A DNA stretch of 64,000 bases from Arthrobacter sp. 31Y. Lineage in GTDB: Bacteria; Actinomycetota; Actinomycetes; Actinomycetales; Micrococcaceae. Where the stretch lies: NCBI RefSeq assembly GCF_000526335.1, contig NZ_JAFW01000001.1:3100001-3164000 (forward strand), in the 5' to 3' direction. The translations under genes were made by a program, and so were the position numbers. Every line of letters starts with the position of its first letter. Position 1 is the stretch's first letter. Shown piece by piece: positions 8,364 to 17,379 of this stretch. The notes under the pieces are model-generated. The model saw only the letters and a list, made by a program, of their open reading frames with translations. It was not told where the DNA came from and did not search any database.

Positions 8364-9953
8364 CTATTTTTCCCAGGGTGCCTTGACGGGGAAGTACTTC
8401 TCAAGGAAGTCGGTTACCAGGTCCGCGCGCTCGTTTGCCTCAACCTCGGGAAAACTGCCGTCATTGAGGCAGAAGAAGTCCATGTGGCGCTTTGCCAGGA
8501 GCTTGGGCAGATAGTGCAGCCCGGCCCACATGGTTGAGTCCACATACCTGACCTTGGCGCTGGTCTGCGTAACGGCACGGCCGGTGAGCAGGGCGTAGTA
8601 GTGGTAGAACGAGTTGGTCACGGAGATGTTGTCCGCAGCCCGGAACCGGCTGCCGGCAGTCTTCGCGAACTCGGCCGGGAATTCCTTCTCCATCTGCGCC
8701 ACCACGCTGCGGCGCAGCGGCGCGGCAGTGTGCTCAAGGTGCCGTGTGGTGATCCGCCCGAAGCGCTCCCACAGCAGCTTGCGGTTCACGCGGGCCGCGT
8801 TCTCAAAACCGCTGCGTTCAGCGTCGTTCTCGCCCAGGCCGATTCGGGTGTCGGCTTCAATGAACTTGGTGATGCCGCCGGGCGTGAAGAACTTGTCTGG
8901 ACCCACAGGACGCCCAAAGAACATGTCGTCATTGGAGTACAGGAAGTGCTCCGAGAGGTCCTTGATGTGGTGCAGCTGGCATTCAACTGCCTGTGAATTG
9001 TGGGTGGGCAGCACTGAAGGGTCGGCAAAGAATTCCTCGCTCCGGACGATGGTTACCGACGGGTGGTCGGCCAGCCATTCCGGTGCAGGAGAGTCGGTGG
9101 CGATGAAGATCCGTCGGATCCACGGGGCGAACATGTGCACGGAGCGTAGCGCGTACTTCAGCTCGTTGATCTGCCGGAAGCGGGCCTCGTGGTCATCGCC
9201 TTCGCCCAGGACGGTTTCTGCCTGCTGGGCGCGCCGCCTGGCGATGTACTCGGGGTCGCTGCCGTCCACCCACGAGAAAACGATGTCGATGTCGAAATCG
9301 ATGTCGCTGGCATGATCGGCAAACATGTTTTCGATGGTGGGCCAGGACAGGCCGTGCCTCTGAACCGTGCCGCGCACCGCGTCCTGACGCAACATGGTGC
9401 GGCGGGTCAGGGAATTCTCCACCGGGAGTTCCAGGTGATCGCCCTCGAACCTCCACAGCTCAAGCTGCACGCCCAAGGCCGGGCCGTACCAGAGGCCGCC
9501 GCCGATCTCGACGCGCGGGCGGTACAAGCGGAAGATCCGGGCCTTCCGGTTTGCTGACAGCTCGCCATCGGCCACCAGCACCGAAGTCTTCTTCTTGGCG
9601 TCCACAGTCATGGAGTAGAAGGGCTCGTTCCGGAATGCCGAACCCAGGGCCTCCCGGACATCCTTGCGGGACTCCCAGTCAACGGCAACAACGGGCCGCT
9701 CATCATTTCCGCGCACCAGGATGAAGTCGATACCTGCGGCGTCCAAAGCGGCCCGGACGGCCAGGAGATCGGACACCATGGCCTGTTGCGGTGTCAGGTC
9801 GTCGTTGACCAGGGCGTACCGCCCGCGGTGACGGACGACGTCGGACCTGTGCCTAAGATGCGCGACGACGGCAGGCGAGACCGCCTCAGCAATCGTGTCC
9901 TCTTCGATGGACGGGCTGCCGTGGTAAATCGGATCGACCTGTGCTTGTGTGAT
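8364..9953 (-). CDS. Stealth family sugar-phosphate transferase, probable ATC start
   Basis: The protein contains the four Stealth regions: CR1 (DIVFSWVDGSDPEY), CR2 (RFRQINELKYALRS then RIFIATD), CR3 (HTAAPLRRSVV) and CR4 (DFFCLNDG). These enzymes transfer hexose-1-phosphate to polysaccharides, as in capsule or wall polymer synthesis. The first ATG in frame (9779) is clearly internal: the frame stays open to a stop at 9990-9992 and reads like coding sequence (IYHGSPSIEEDTIAEAV, then GRYALVNDDLTPQQA). That stretch has no ATG, GTG or TTG. The best start is ATC at 9953, seven bases after GGAGA. A point change or sequencing error of ATG is the other explanation. Confidence 0.82.
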   Translation of the reverse strand: MTQAQVDPIYHGSPSIEEDTIAEAVSPAVVAHLRHRSDVVRHRGRYALVNDDLTPQQAMVSDLLAVRAALDAAGIDFILVRGNDERPVVAVDWESRKDVREALGSAFRNEPFYSMTVDAKKKTSVLVADGELSANRKARIFRLYRPRVEIGGGLWYGPALGVQLELWRFEGDHLELPVENSLTRRTMLRQDAVRGTVQRHGLSWPTIENMFADHASDIDFDIDIVFSWVDGSDPEYIARRRAQQAETVLGEGDDHEARFRQINELKYALRSVHMFAPWIRRIFIATDSPAPEWLADHPSVTIVRSEEFFADPSVLPTHNSQAVECQLHHIKDLSEHFLYSNDDMFFGRPVGPDKFFTPGGITKFIEADTRIGLGENDAERSGFENAARVNRKLLWERFGRITTRHLEHTAAPLRRSVVAQMEKEFPAEFAKTAGSRFRAADNISVTNSFYHYYALLTGRAVTQTSAKVRYVDSTMWAGLHYLPKLLAKRHMDFFCLNDGSFPEVEANERADLVTDFLEKYFPVKAPWEK

Positions 9954-10020
9954 GGCTGTATCTCCGGGATCGGTGGGGTGCGGGTTGCTCTAAAACTCTA
10001 AAACTATGATGCGCTGGAAC

Positions 10021-10941
10021 CTAGATCGAAAGGGCATCGCGCCAGCTGCGGAGGAATGCGCCGCCGGCGTCGTCGTGGATCACGTCATCGGCCAATTCAA
10101 GGTCGGCTGCCGTCAAGATGATGTAGGGCTTCACCGGTACGCCGTCTGCGGGCCGGACGTCCACGTGCTTCACATGGTGATCGTTGTGGTGAAGCCAGTC
10201 TGCCATGGCGTAGTCCGTACGGGAATCACCCACAGTCCGCCAGGAGAGCGGGGTGATGCCTTGGGCTGCCAGGAGTTCAACGGCCCGGCTGGCGCCGAGG
10301 TCCTTGCCCAGGCGGACGGATTCGATGTCCGTGGAGATGATGGTGGGGTCCAGGCGGTAGTCCGCGGTGTCATCGGATTCCGGTGCGTGATGGTCCAGGA
10401 TGGCGGCGTTGAGGCCGTGGCGTCCCATGATCTCCAAGGCGTCGGCGTCGAAGAGTTTCTGCTCGCCCAGGTAATCCTCGCTGGCAACGTCCAGGTGCTG
10501 CTCCACGGATACCATGGCGCGCTTGGTTTCATCGAAGAACATGTGCGCCGAGTAGTCTTCGGCAACAAGCCTGCGGATGTCGTCCCCATAGGCTTTTGGC
10601 ACGGCCAGCTCGTGGTCCACATGGACGGGACCAGGGCCTTCGGCTGTGTAGCTGAACCAGACGGCGCCCTTCTCGCAAATAGCGTGGATGACAGTGTCCG
10701 CGGGCATACCCGCCGCAATCATGGGCGCCATGACCTGCTCGCTGATAAAAGCATCAGAGCGCCCTGTGTTGAAGATGACGGGGATGCCGGCCGAGGCCAA
10801 GGCCACCAGGTCCGTGATGATGTCCGGTTTGACGTCGCGCGTCACAGGGCTGGCGATGGGACCATCGACGTCCAGCAGCAGTGCCAGCGCGGGCGTCGCG
10901 CGGGCAGCGGTCCGGTGAGTACCTTGCAGCGGTTGAGTCAT
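10021..10941 (-). CDS. HAD superfamily hydrolase
   Basis: The 306-residue protein has HAD motif I as LLDVDGPI, motif II around FNTGRSD and motif IV as GDSRTDYAM, with a cap domain in the middle (about residues 95-210). This is the Cof-like, subclass IIB layout, typical of phosphatases of sugar phosphates or nucleotides. DVDGP in place of DxDGT is common in this actinobacterial branch. The substrate is unknown. It is divergent from the small gene at 11087, with 145 bases between them that show no strong element besides a TAGGCT box for the rightward gene. Confidence 0.82.
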   Translation of the reverse strand: MTQPLQGTHRTAARATPALALLLDVDGPIASPVTRDVKPDIITDLVALASAGIPVIFNTGRSDAFISEQVMAPMIAAGMPADTVIHAICEKGAVWFSYTAEGPGPVHVDHELAVPKAYGDDIRRLVAEDYSAHMFFDETKRAMVSVEQHLDVASEDYLGEQKLFDADALEIMGRHGLNAAILDHHAPESDDTADYRLDPTIISTDIESVRLGKDLGASRAVELLAAQGITPLSWRTVGDSRTDYAMADWLHHNDHHVKHVDVRPADGVPVKPYIILTAADLELADDVIHDDAGGAFLRSWRDALSI

Positions 10942-11086
10942 GACCCCATTCTGTCAGCCCCGGCGGTTCCCATCACAGCTATGACGTCTGTGACGCCGTG
11001 CGAAGGTTAGTCACCTTTTGGCCACAACCTGCTTGTGCTGCGGGTCACAAGTTCCGTTAGCGCGGCATCTTCCCTAGGCTTGCAGG

Positions 11087-11386
11087 GTGATCTTCAAAGC
11101 TGTGGGCGAGGGACGCCCGTACCCTGACCATGGATTCTCTGCGCCGCGGGACTGGGCTGCCCTGCCCCCGCGGCCCATCCGCCTCGATGAATTGGTGACC
11201 ACCAAACGGACCTTGGATCTGGAGGCACTCTTGGCTGAGGACTCAACCTTCTTCGGGGATTTGTTCCCGCACGTGGTCCAGTATCAAGGGGTCATGTACC
11301 TCGAGGACGGACTTCACCGGGCTGTCCGCACGGCACTCCACCAGAGGACAGCCATTCACGCACGTGTATTGGTGATCGATGGCTAG
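11087..11386 (+). CDS. Conserved actinobacterial protein overlapping the LytR_C gene
   Basis: I do not recognise a characterised function. The 99-residue product has a Pro-rich start, then a ParB/sulfiredoxin-like pattern: RPIRLDELVTTKRTLDLEALL followed by an EDGLHRAVRTAL motif that resembles the dGxHR nucleotide-binding motif of ParB-like N domains. It is sometimes labelled an antitoxin by automatic pipelines, but I see no toxin partner. The start is GTG without a Shine-Dalgarno sequence. TAGGCT sits exactly at -12 to -7, consistent with a leaderless mRNA. Its 3' end overlaps the next gene by eight bases, so the two are probably co-translated. Confidence 0.75.
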   Translation: MIFKAVGEGRPYPDHGFSAPRDWAALPPRPIRLDELVTTKRTLDLEALLAEDSTFFGDLFPHVVQYQGVMYLEDGLHRAVRTALHQRTAIHARVLVIDG

Positions 11387-12056
11387 CAAGCGCAGGCGTC
11401 CCAAAGATGTGACGCTGCTCCACGGACACCGGGTGGTCACAGGCCCCGAGCTTCGGGCAACCTTCGCCGAGGATGAGCAGGCACACAAAGGCCGCTTTCG
11501 TCGGAGGCTGTTCCACGGAATCGTCCTTGTCCTGCTGGTGGGCGTCATAGCTGCCGGGGCCGTGGGTGCCTGGGCGATCATGAACGGCGTGGTCAAGGTT
11601 CCCAGCGCAATCGCCAGCAAAGCTCCTGCAAGCCTGTGCCCCGCCACCACGTTCGACTACGTACCCAACGAGGCTGTGACTCTCAACGTCTTCAACGCCA
11701 CCTCACGCGGAGGGCTGGCCGGCACGGTAGCAGATCAGTTCACGGCCCGTGGCTACAAAGTGGCCTCGGTGGACAACAGCGATACCGCCTATTCGGGCAT
11801 TGGCGTGGTGGTGTCAGGTGTCAAAGGCCAGGCCGCTGCGTTCAACATCCAGCGGAACCTTGCCGGGACTGACTACTTCGAGGACAACCGCGAGGACGAA
11901 TCAGTGGACGTCATCCTGACGCCGGGTTTCGGAGGTTTGGTGGAACCGCAATTGGTGGACCAGACGCCGGGACCGCTGCAGTGCCCGCGGGAGGATCTGC
12001 GGATAGCGGACAACTCCAAATGGCCCATCGTTCCGACGCTTCCTGCAGGGCCGTAG
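11379..12056 (+). CDS. LytR_C domain membrane protein
   Basis: The 225-residue protein has a basic cytoplasmic N-terminus, one membrane span at about residues 45-70 and an extracellular LytR_C domain (about 98-185, beginning EAVTLNVFNATSRGGLAG). In LCP proteins this domain is attached to the wall-polymer ligase domain. Here it stands alone on a membrane anchor, as is common in actinobacteria, and may help organise cell-wall glycopolymer attachment. It overlaps the preceding gene and ends one base before the convergent tetR stop. Confidence 0.85.
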   Translation: MASKRRRPKDVTLLHGHRVVTGPELRATFAEDEQAHKGRFRRRLFHGIVLVLLVGVIAAGAVGAWAIMNGVVKVPSAIASKAPASLCPATTFDYVPNEAVTLNVFNATSRGGLAGTVADQFTARGYKVASVDNSDTAYSGIGVVVSGVKGQAAAFNIQRNLAGTDYFEDNREDESVDVILTPGFGGLVEPQLVDQTPGPLQCPREDLRIADNSKWPIVPTLPAGP

Positions 12057-12743
12057 TTAGCCCGCCAGGGCGTCGTGGGCTGGTGCTTCCAGCCTGATGG
12101 GCCGGCCGGTGTCGTCGAACCTGGCGCCAGCACCCAGTTGAATGAAGCGCACCGTCTGCGCTGTTTGGCGCTCGACGTCGGAGGGCGGCGACGGCGGGGG
12201 AGTCTCGCCGTCGGGCGTTCGGTTGCGGCGTGCGGCGCTGGCTGAGAGCGTTCCGAGAATGAGCCGCGCCAACTGCGCGACGTCGACGTCCGGTAAGTAG
12301 CCCTGGTGGACGCCGTCCTGGAGGATGTCCTGCAGCAGGACGTTGAGGTCGCCCACATGGTCGGCGAGCTTGGCGAATGACCCCGGGGAGAGCACGGCTG
12401 CCATTGCCGGGCCCGGGGGAAGGTGGCGTCGGCTGAGATCTTCCACCTGGGCGCGGACGTAGAGGGCAAGGCGGTCCACAGGGTTTTCCAGCGCGGCCAG
12501 CGAATCGCGGAGGTCCACAATAAAGCGCTCGGTCTCATCCAAGGCATAGGCGATGAGCAGTTGTTCCATGTCCGCGTAATAGTTGTAGACCGCGGTCCGT
12601 CCCACGCCGGCATGGCGCGCCACATCCGTCATAGTGAGGCCGGGGAGTCCGTGGGTGAAGAGGAGCTCTCCAAAAGCGGTGAGAATCCGACGTTGGGTCT
12701 CGGCGCGTTGGGCAGCATTCGTGGCGGCCGTGATCCTTGGCAT
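12057..12743 (-). CDS. TetR family transcriptional regulator
   Basis: The 228-residue protein has the TetR helix-turn-helix at residues about 30-60 (MTDVARHAGVGRTAVYNYYADMEQLL) and a variable ligand domain. The ATG has no Shine-Dalgarno sequence. On the coding strand TAAAGT occupies -12 to -7, so translation of a leaderless transcript is likely. The region just upstream carries half-sites ACAGA and TCTGT 13 bases apart, a weak autoregulatory operator candidate. Its target is not clear; the divergent LacI gene and the overlap-free convergent LytR_C gene are the only neighbours. Confidence 0.87.
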   Translation of the reverse strand: MPRITAATNAAQRAETQRRILTAFGELLFTHGLPGLTMTDVARHAGVGRTAVYNYYADMEQLLIAYALDETERFIVDLRDSLAALENPVDRLALYVRAQVEDLSRRHLPPGPAMAAVLSPGSFAKLADHVGDLNVLLQDILQDGVHQGYLPDVDVAQLARLILGTLSASAARRNRTPDGETPPPSPPSDVERQTAQTVRFIQLGAGARFDDTGRPIRLEAPAHDALAG

Positions 12744-12913
12744 ACAGACACTTTACCGCGATCTGTCACTAAGAGCTGCGAGTTCGAGTGGGTGTCGCTC
12801 CTCAGTGGCCCGCGGGTTCTGCCGCGCGTGCGCTGCGTCCAAGGGCAAAGACTCGCGTAGCATCAAGGAAAACCGGCAACAGCAGAGCCGGTCAACAGCA
12901 GCTAGGGGGCGTC

Positions 12914-13916
12914 TTGCGCGCAACGGTCAAGGACGTAGCGCGCCGTGCCGGGGTCTCGCCCAAAACGGTTTCCAATGTGATGAACGGGATCGTGCCGGTC
13001 AGTGGCCCCACGCGGCTCAGGGTTGAGCAGGCCATGGCGGAGCTGGATTACGTCCCCAACCTTTCGGCACGTGGACTCCGGAATGGGCGCTCGGGCGTCA
13101 TAGCCCTCGCATTGCCGGATCTTGCCACTCCTTACTCGGCGGAGGTGGCCCACCACATTGTGGAAGTAGCCCACGAGCAGGGCTGGATTGTCCAGATCGA
13201 GGAAACAGGCTCGGATCCTCAGCGCGAGCAAGAGCTCATGACCCGGGCGCGCTCCAACCTCATTGACGGCCTGATCCTCAACCCTGTGGTGCTGGACGAG
13301 AGTGCAGTCAAGGTGGGCGTAACCCTGCCGCCGGTGGTTCTCCTGGGGGAAGTCACCCAACAGCTTGCGGACCGGGTTTTTTGTGGACAGCCTCTCGGCG
13401 GCCCGGGACATGACGCTCGCGCTCGCCAAAACAGGGCGCAAGCGGATCGCTGTCCTGGGAACCACCCAAGGGCGGGGCTCTGCGGCGGCCATCCAACGCA
13501 CGCAAGGGTATGAAGCAGCCTTGGACAGTCTGGGTATCCCCAGGGACGAGTCGCTGCTGATCCCTTGCGAAAAATGGACTCCGGAAACCGCGGCGAAAGC
13601 CCTGGGCGCTTATCTGGAAGCGAATCCGGTTCCTGACGCGTTGTTCTGCTTCACGGACTCCATGGCGATTGGTGCCCTGAGCGTGCTCTGGAAGCGGGGC
13701 TTGCGGGTTCCGGAGGACATTGCGGTGGCGGGCTTTGATGACATTGCCGATGGCCGCTATGCCGTTCCTTCGCTGACCACGGTTTCCTTTGACAAGCGGT
13801 TGATCGCCAGCGAAGCCCTGCGCCTCCTCACGGAGCGAATGGGGGACCGGACGCGGGGCCAGCGGGTTGTCAGTGTGGAGTACAGCGTTGTGGAGCGGGA
13901 CAGCAGCAAGGCCTGA
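12914..13916 (+). pseudogene. LacI family regulator, frameshifted in a T run
   Basis: Translation from TTG 12914 (AGGGGG upstream) gives a LacI helix-turn-helix (ATVKDVARRAGVSPKTVSNV) and the first half of the sugar-binding domain up to LLGEVTQQLADRVF. The rest of the domain (VDSLSAARDMTLALA to the C-terminus VVERDSSKA) continues in the next frame. The switch falls at six T residues (13377-13382), where five would restore one reading frame of about 333 residues. It may be a disrupted gene, a sequencing error or slippage. It lies directly before the arabinoside transport operon, which it would regulate. Confidence 0.85.
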
Positions 13917-13934
13917 AACGATAGCCGGCCACTA

Positions 13935-13986
13935 AATTGTGTGCGCTAACAATTTTCTCTTGCCCTACCTATTACATCGATGTAAT
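13935..13986 (+). promoter_or_regulatory. Two LacI-type operators before the arabinoside operon
   Basis: AATTGTGTGCGCTAACAATT (13935-13954) is a near-perfect 20-bp palindrome with a central CG-type core, like many LacI-family sites. ATTACATCGATGTAAT (13971-13986) is a perfect 16-bp palindrome. Both lie between the lacI-like gene and the solute-binding protein gene, in a 185-base gap. Confidence 0.6.
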
Positions 13987-14101
13987 GTGAGATCTGCGTC
14001 ACCCCCGGGCCAACCTTAACCTGCGAGCGGGGACGCGCCGGAGCCGGATTTTGAGCACCACAGCAGTGACCTTTCAGCGGACCCATCCAAAGGAGTGACG
14101 G

Positions 14102-15436
14102 GTGAAGCAGTTTGAATCTTTGACCGGGAAACAGTTGTCCCGGAGACAGTTAATGACAGGATCAGCCCTCCTTGGAGGAGGACTCCTGGCCGCAGGCCTC
14201 ACCGGCTGCGGAGGCGCAGCGCAGGCAGCCTCCGTGCAGGATATTGATTTTTGGCACCTCCTGTCCGGCGGCGATGGCATCAAGATGCAGGCCATGATTA
14301 ACGCAGCCAACCAGGCCAACCCCGGATTCAAGGTGCACCCCACGGTGCTTGCCTGGGGCCCGCCGTATTACACCAAACTGGCCATGGCATCGGCCGGAGG
14401 CCGCCCGCCCGAGGTGGCCATCATGCACGCCAGCCGGGTCCCCGGGTACGCACCAGGCGGACTCATTGAGCCGTGGGATTTGGACTTGCTCGCCGAGAAC
14501 GGCGTTACGGCTTCCGATTTCGCCCCCAGGATCTGGGAGAAGAGCCAGCACAACGGCAAGGTCTTCTCCATAGCACTGGACTCGCACCCGTTCGTCATGT
14601 TCTACAACACGGACATCGCGGGAAAAGCGGGCTTACTTGCCGGCAACGGTCAGCTGCAGGATGTCAGCTCGCCGGAAGAGTTCAAAGCCATGGCCCTGGA
14701 AATGCAGAAGGTCACCAAGGCGCACGGCCTCTCCTTCGGGTACCTCGGCAGCGGTTCGCAGATGTGGCGCCTGTTCTACACCCTTTACAAGCAGCACGGC
14801 GTTGACATGGAACTGACGCCGGGACAGCCCATGAAGGTGGACCGGGAGGCGGCCATTGAGTCGCTGGAGTTCATGGCCTCACTCTTTGATGACACCATCG
14901 CAGCCCAGGCAGGGGATATCAGTACGGGCATAGCGGAGTTTGCCCGCGGCGGATCGGGCATGCTGTTCAGCGGCGTGTGGGAACTGCCCACCATGAAGAA
15001 GGCCGGAATACCCGTTGACGCGGCCACCATTCCCACGCTCTACGGGACACCTGCCTCCTATGCGGACTCGCACTCCTTTGTCCTTCCGCGTCAACTGAAG
15101 CTGAACGAGGAGAAGCGCAGGGACGTCTACAAGTTCGTCACGGACGTCCTCAAGGGATCGCTGTCTTGGGCTGAGGCTGGGCACATCCCCGGCTACCAGC
15201 CCGTGGTCCAGTCACAGGCCTACCGCGAGCTCACGCCCCAGATTCACTACGCCAACGCGGCGGACATCATCGCTTACGATCCCGAATCCTGGTTCAGCGG
15301 TTCGGGCTCGGACTGGCAAACGTACTTCGCGGAGAACGTTCAGAACGTCCTCTTGGGAAGGGACAAGGCAGCTGCAGGATGGGATGCCTTCGAACAACGC
15401 ACCAACACCCTCCTCTCCCGTCCCAACCCGGTCTAA
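14102..15436 (+). CDS. ABC sugar importer, substrate-binding lipoprotein (Tat type)
   Basis: The 444-residue protein starts at GTG with AAAGGAG upstream. Its leader has a twin-arginine stretch (SRRQLMTG) and the lipobox LTGC, so it is probably exported by Tat and lipidated at Cys36. The mature part is a family 1 extracellular solute-binding protein. It leads an operon with two permeases and a GH51 arabinofuranosidase, so arabino-oligosaccharides or arabinose are the likely ligands (inference). No ATP-binding gene is present nearby. Confidence 0.9.
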   Translation: MKQFESLTGKQLSRRQLMTGSALLGGGLLAAGLTGCGGAAQAASVQDIDFWHLLSGGDGIKMQAMINAANQANPGFKVHPTVLAWGPPYYTKLAMASAGGRPPEVAIMHASRVPGYAPGGLIEPWDLDLLAENGVTASDFAPRIWEKSQHNGKVFSIALDSHPFVMFYNTDIAGKAGLLAGNGQLQDVSSPEEFKAMALEMQKVTKAHGLSFGYLGSGSQMWRLFYTLYKQHGVDMELTPGQPMKVDREAAIESLEFMASLFDDTIAAQAGDISTGIAEFARGGSGMLFSGVWELPTMKKAGIPVDAATIPTLYGTPASYADSHSFVLPRQLKLNEEKRRDVYKFVTDVLKGSLSWAEAGHIPGYQPVVQSQAYRELTPQIHYANAADIIAYDPESWFSGSGSDWQTYFAENVQNVLLGRDKAAAGWDAFEQRTNTLLSRPNPV

Positions 15437-15472
15437 CCGGCCCTAGCACCGAGCGACCAAAGGAGTTCTTGA

Positions 15473-16393
15473 ATGAGTACCTCTACGCTGTCCCGGCCGA
15501 GGCCGGAGAATCTGCGCAAATCCGGGAACCGCACCCGAAGCAACCTGAGCGGCTGGGGATTTGCCGCCCCGTTCCTTGTTTTCTTCCTTGTTTTCCTCGT
15601 CTGGCCCATTCTTTACGGCTTCTACATGAGCCTCACGGGCAAGTCCCTGACCGGCGCCAATGACAGCCTCATAGGATTTGCCAACTACGCCGAAGCCCTG
15701 GCCGATGCCGATATGTGGCGTTCCCTGGGCAACACCCTCTACTTCACGGTGATCAGCACCGTCCCGCTGGTCCTCGTCGCATTGGTCATGGCCGCGCTGC
15801 TCAATATCGGGCTGCCGGCGCAGTGGCTGTGGCGCCTGTCCTACTTTGCGCCGTACCTGCTGGCCTCCACGGTGGTTTCCTTGTTCTTCACCTGGATGTA
15901 CAACCCTCAGCTTGGCCTGATCAATGAGTTCCTGACAGGCATCGGCCTCCCCAGGGTTGCCTGGCTCAATGATCCCAACGTGGCCATGTGGGCGATCGTC
16001 ATCGCCACGCTCTGGTGGACCGTGGGCTTCAACTTCCTGCTCTACCTGGCCGCGATGCAGAACATTCCGGCCCAGCACTATGAGGCGGCATCGCTCGATG
16101 GTGCAGGCGCCTGGCGGCAGTTCTTCTCCATTACCCTGCCGCAGCTGACTCCCACCACCGTCATGATCGTGCTGCTGCAGATCCTGGCGTCGTTGAAGAT
16201 CTTCGATCAGGTGTACCAGATGACCGCAGGTGGCCCTGGGGGATCCACCCGGCCAGTGGTCCAGTACATCTTCGAAACCGGGTTCACCGGTTACCGGCTG
16301 GGTTACTCGGCAGCCATCTCCTACATCTTCTTCGGACTGATTGTGGTCATCTCGGTCATGCAGTTCGTCATCACCCGCCGCAGGAGTGCATAA
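15473..16393 (+). CDS. ABC sugar importer permease (MalF type)
   Basis: The 306-residue protein has six membrane spans and the permease EAA loop (EAASLDGAGAWRQFFSITLPQL, residues about 205-225) that docks to the ATPase. AAAGGAG precedes the ATG. It belongs to the arabinoside operon and is followed after two bases by the second permease. Confidence 0.92.
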   Translation: MSTSTLSRPRPENLRKSGNRTRSNLSGWGFAAPFLVFFLVFLVWPILYGFYMSLTGKSLTGANDSLIGFANYAEALADADMWRSLGNTLYFTVISTVPLVLVALVMAALLNIGLPAQWLWRLSYFAPYLLASTVVSLFFTWMYNPQLGLINEFLTGIGLPRVAWLNDPNVAMWAIVIATLWWTVGFNFLLYLAAMQNIPAQHYEAASLDGAGAWRQFFSITLPQLTPTTVMIVLLQILASLKIFDQVYQMTAGGPGGSTRPVVQYIFETGFTGYRLGYSAAISYIFFGLIVVISVMQFVITRRRSA

Positions 16394-16395
16394 CC

Positions 16396-17298
16396 ATGGC
16401 AACCCCTACCCTCACACGTCCCGCACCACACGCCACCACCGCCAACAGCCTCAAAGTCCGCCAGCCACGCAAGAAGCTGACGTTCGGCAGGATCACGGCC
16501 ATCGCCGTCGCGGCCTTCATCGCCGTGCTCTGGCTGATCCCGTTCGCATGGGCCACGGCCACCGCCTTCAAGACCGAGACCGATGCCGCGGCTCCGGACG
16601 TTACCTGGCTGCCGCCGTCGGGCTTCACCCCTGAAGCGTTCGTCAAGGTGTTCCAGGACGGCAACATCCCGCTCTGGACGTGGAACTCGCTCTACACCTC
16701 GGCAGCCATCACGGCGATCACGCTGGTGATTTCGGCACTGGTTGCGTACGCGCTCTCCAGGATCGACTTCAAGGGCAAGAAGGTGCTGATGACGGTGATC
16801 ATCGCGTCCATCATCATCCCGCCGCCCGTGCTGATCATCCCGCTGTTCTACCAAATGCTGGCGCTGAACCTGATCGATACCTCGTGGGCCATCATCCTGC
16901 CGCAGGTCATCCACCCGGCCATGGTGTTCGTGCTGAAGAAGTTCTTCGACCAAATCCCGCGTGAACTCGAGGAAGCCGCTGTGATGGACGGTGCCAGCCG
17001 CTTGCGGATCTTCACCCAAATCATCCTGCCGTTGTCCCGACCCATCCTGGCCGCCGTCGCGATCTTCGTGTTCATCGGTGCGTGGAACAACTTCCTGTGG
17101 CCATTCATCGCCACCAACGATGGCAACCTGCTGACACTCCCGGTCGGATTGCAGACCATCAAGAGCGCCTACGGCATCCAGTACGCGCAGAACATGGCCT
17201 CCGCTCTGCTCGCTGCGCTGCCGCTGATTGTCGTCTTCCTGTTCTTCCAACGCCAAATCATCAAGGGCGTCGCGACGACGGGACTCGCCGGAACCTGA
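16396..17298 (+). CDS. ABC sugar importer permease (MalG type)
   Basis: The 300-residue inner-membrane protein has six spans and an EAA loop (EEAAVMDGASRLRIFTQIILPL). It pairs with the preceding permease. Because neither this operon nor its flanks has an ATPase gene, a shared MsiK-type ATPase encoded elsewhere is likely, as is usual for actinobacterial sugar importers. Confidence 0.92.
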   Translation: MATPTLTRPAPHATTANSLKVRQPRKKLTFGRITAIAVAAFIAVLWLIPFAWATATAFKTETDAAAPDVTWLPPSGFTPEAFVKVFQDGNIPLWTWNSLYTSAAITAITLVISALVAYALSRIDFKGKKVLMTVIIASIIIPPPVLIIPLFYQMLALNLIDTSWAIILPQVIHPAMVFVLKKFFDQIPRELEEAAVMDGASRLRIFTQIILPLSRPILAAVAIFVFIGAWNNFLWPFIATNDGNLLTLPVGLQTIKSAYGIQYAQNMASALLAALPLIVVFLFFQRQIIKGVATTGLAGT

Positions 17299-17317
17299 CC
17301 CGGCACCTTCTGCCAAC

Positions 17318-17365
17318 CAAAGTTTCAGAACACAAAAGTTTCAGAACACAAAAGTTTCAGTACAC
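17318..17365 (+). repeat. Three tandem 16-bp repeats before the arabinofuranosidase gene
   Basis: The unit AAAAGTTTCAGAACAC occurs three times head to tail (17318-17333 with first base C, 17334-17349, 17350-17365 with one change). It fills the gap between the permease stop and the ribosome-binding site AAGGAG of the GH51 gene. Confidence 0.85.
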
Positions 17366-17379
17366 AACCAAGGAGATAC

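Noticed and set aside
13365..13916. Second half of LacI as an independent gene
   Set aside because: Its only start is a TTG without a ribosome-binding site, and the product starts in the middle of a sugar-binding domain.
15443..16402. Minus-strand frame of about 319 codons
   Set aside because: It is antisense to a clear ABC permease and rich in polar residues typical of shadow frames.
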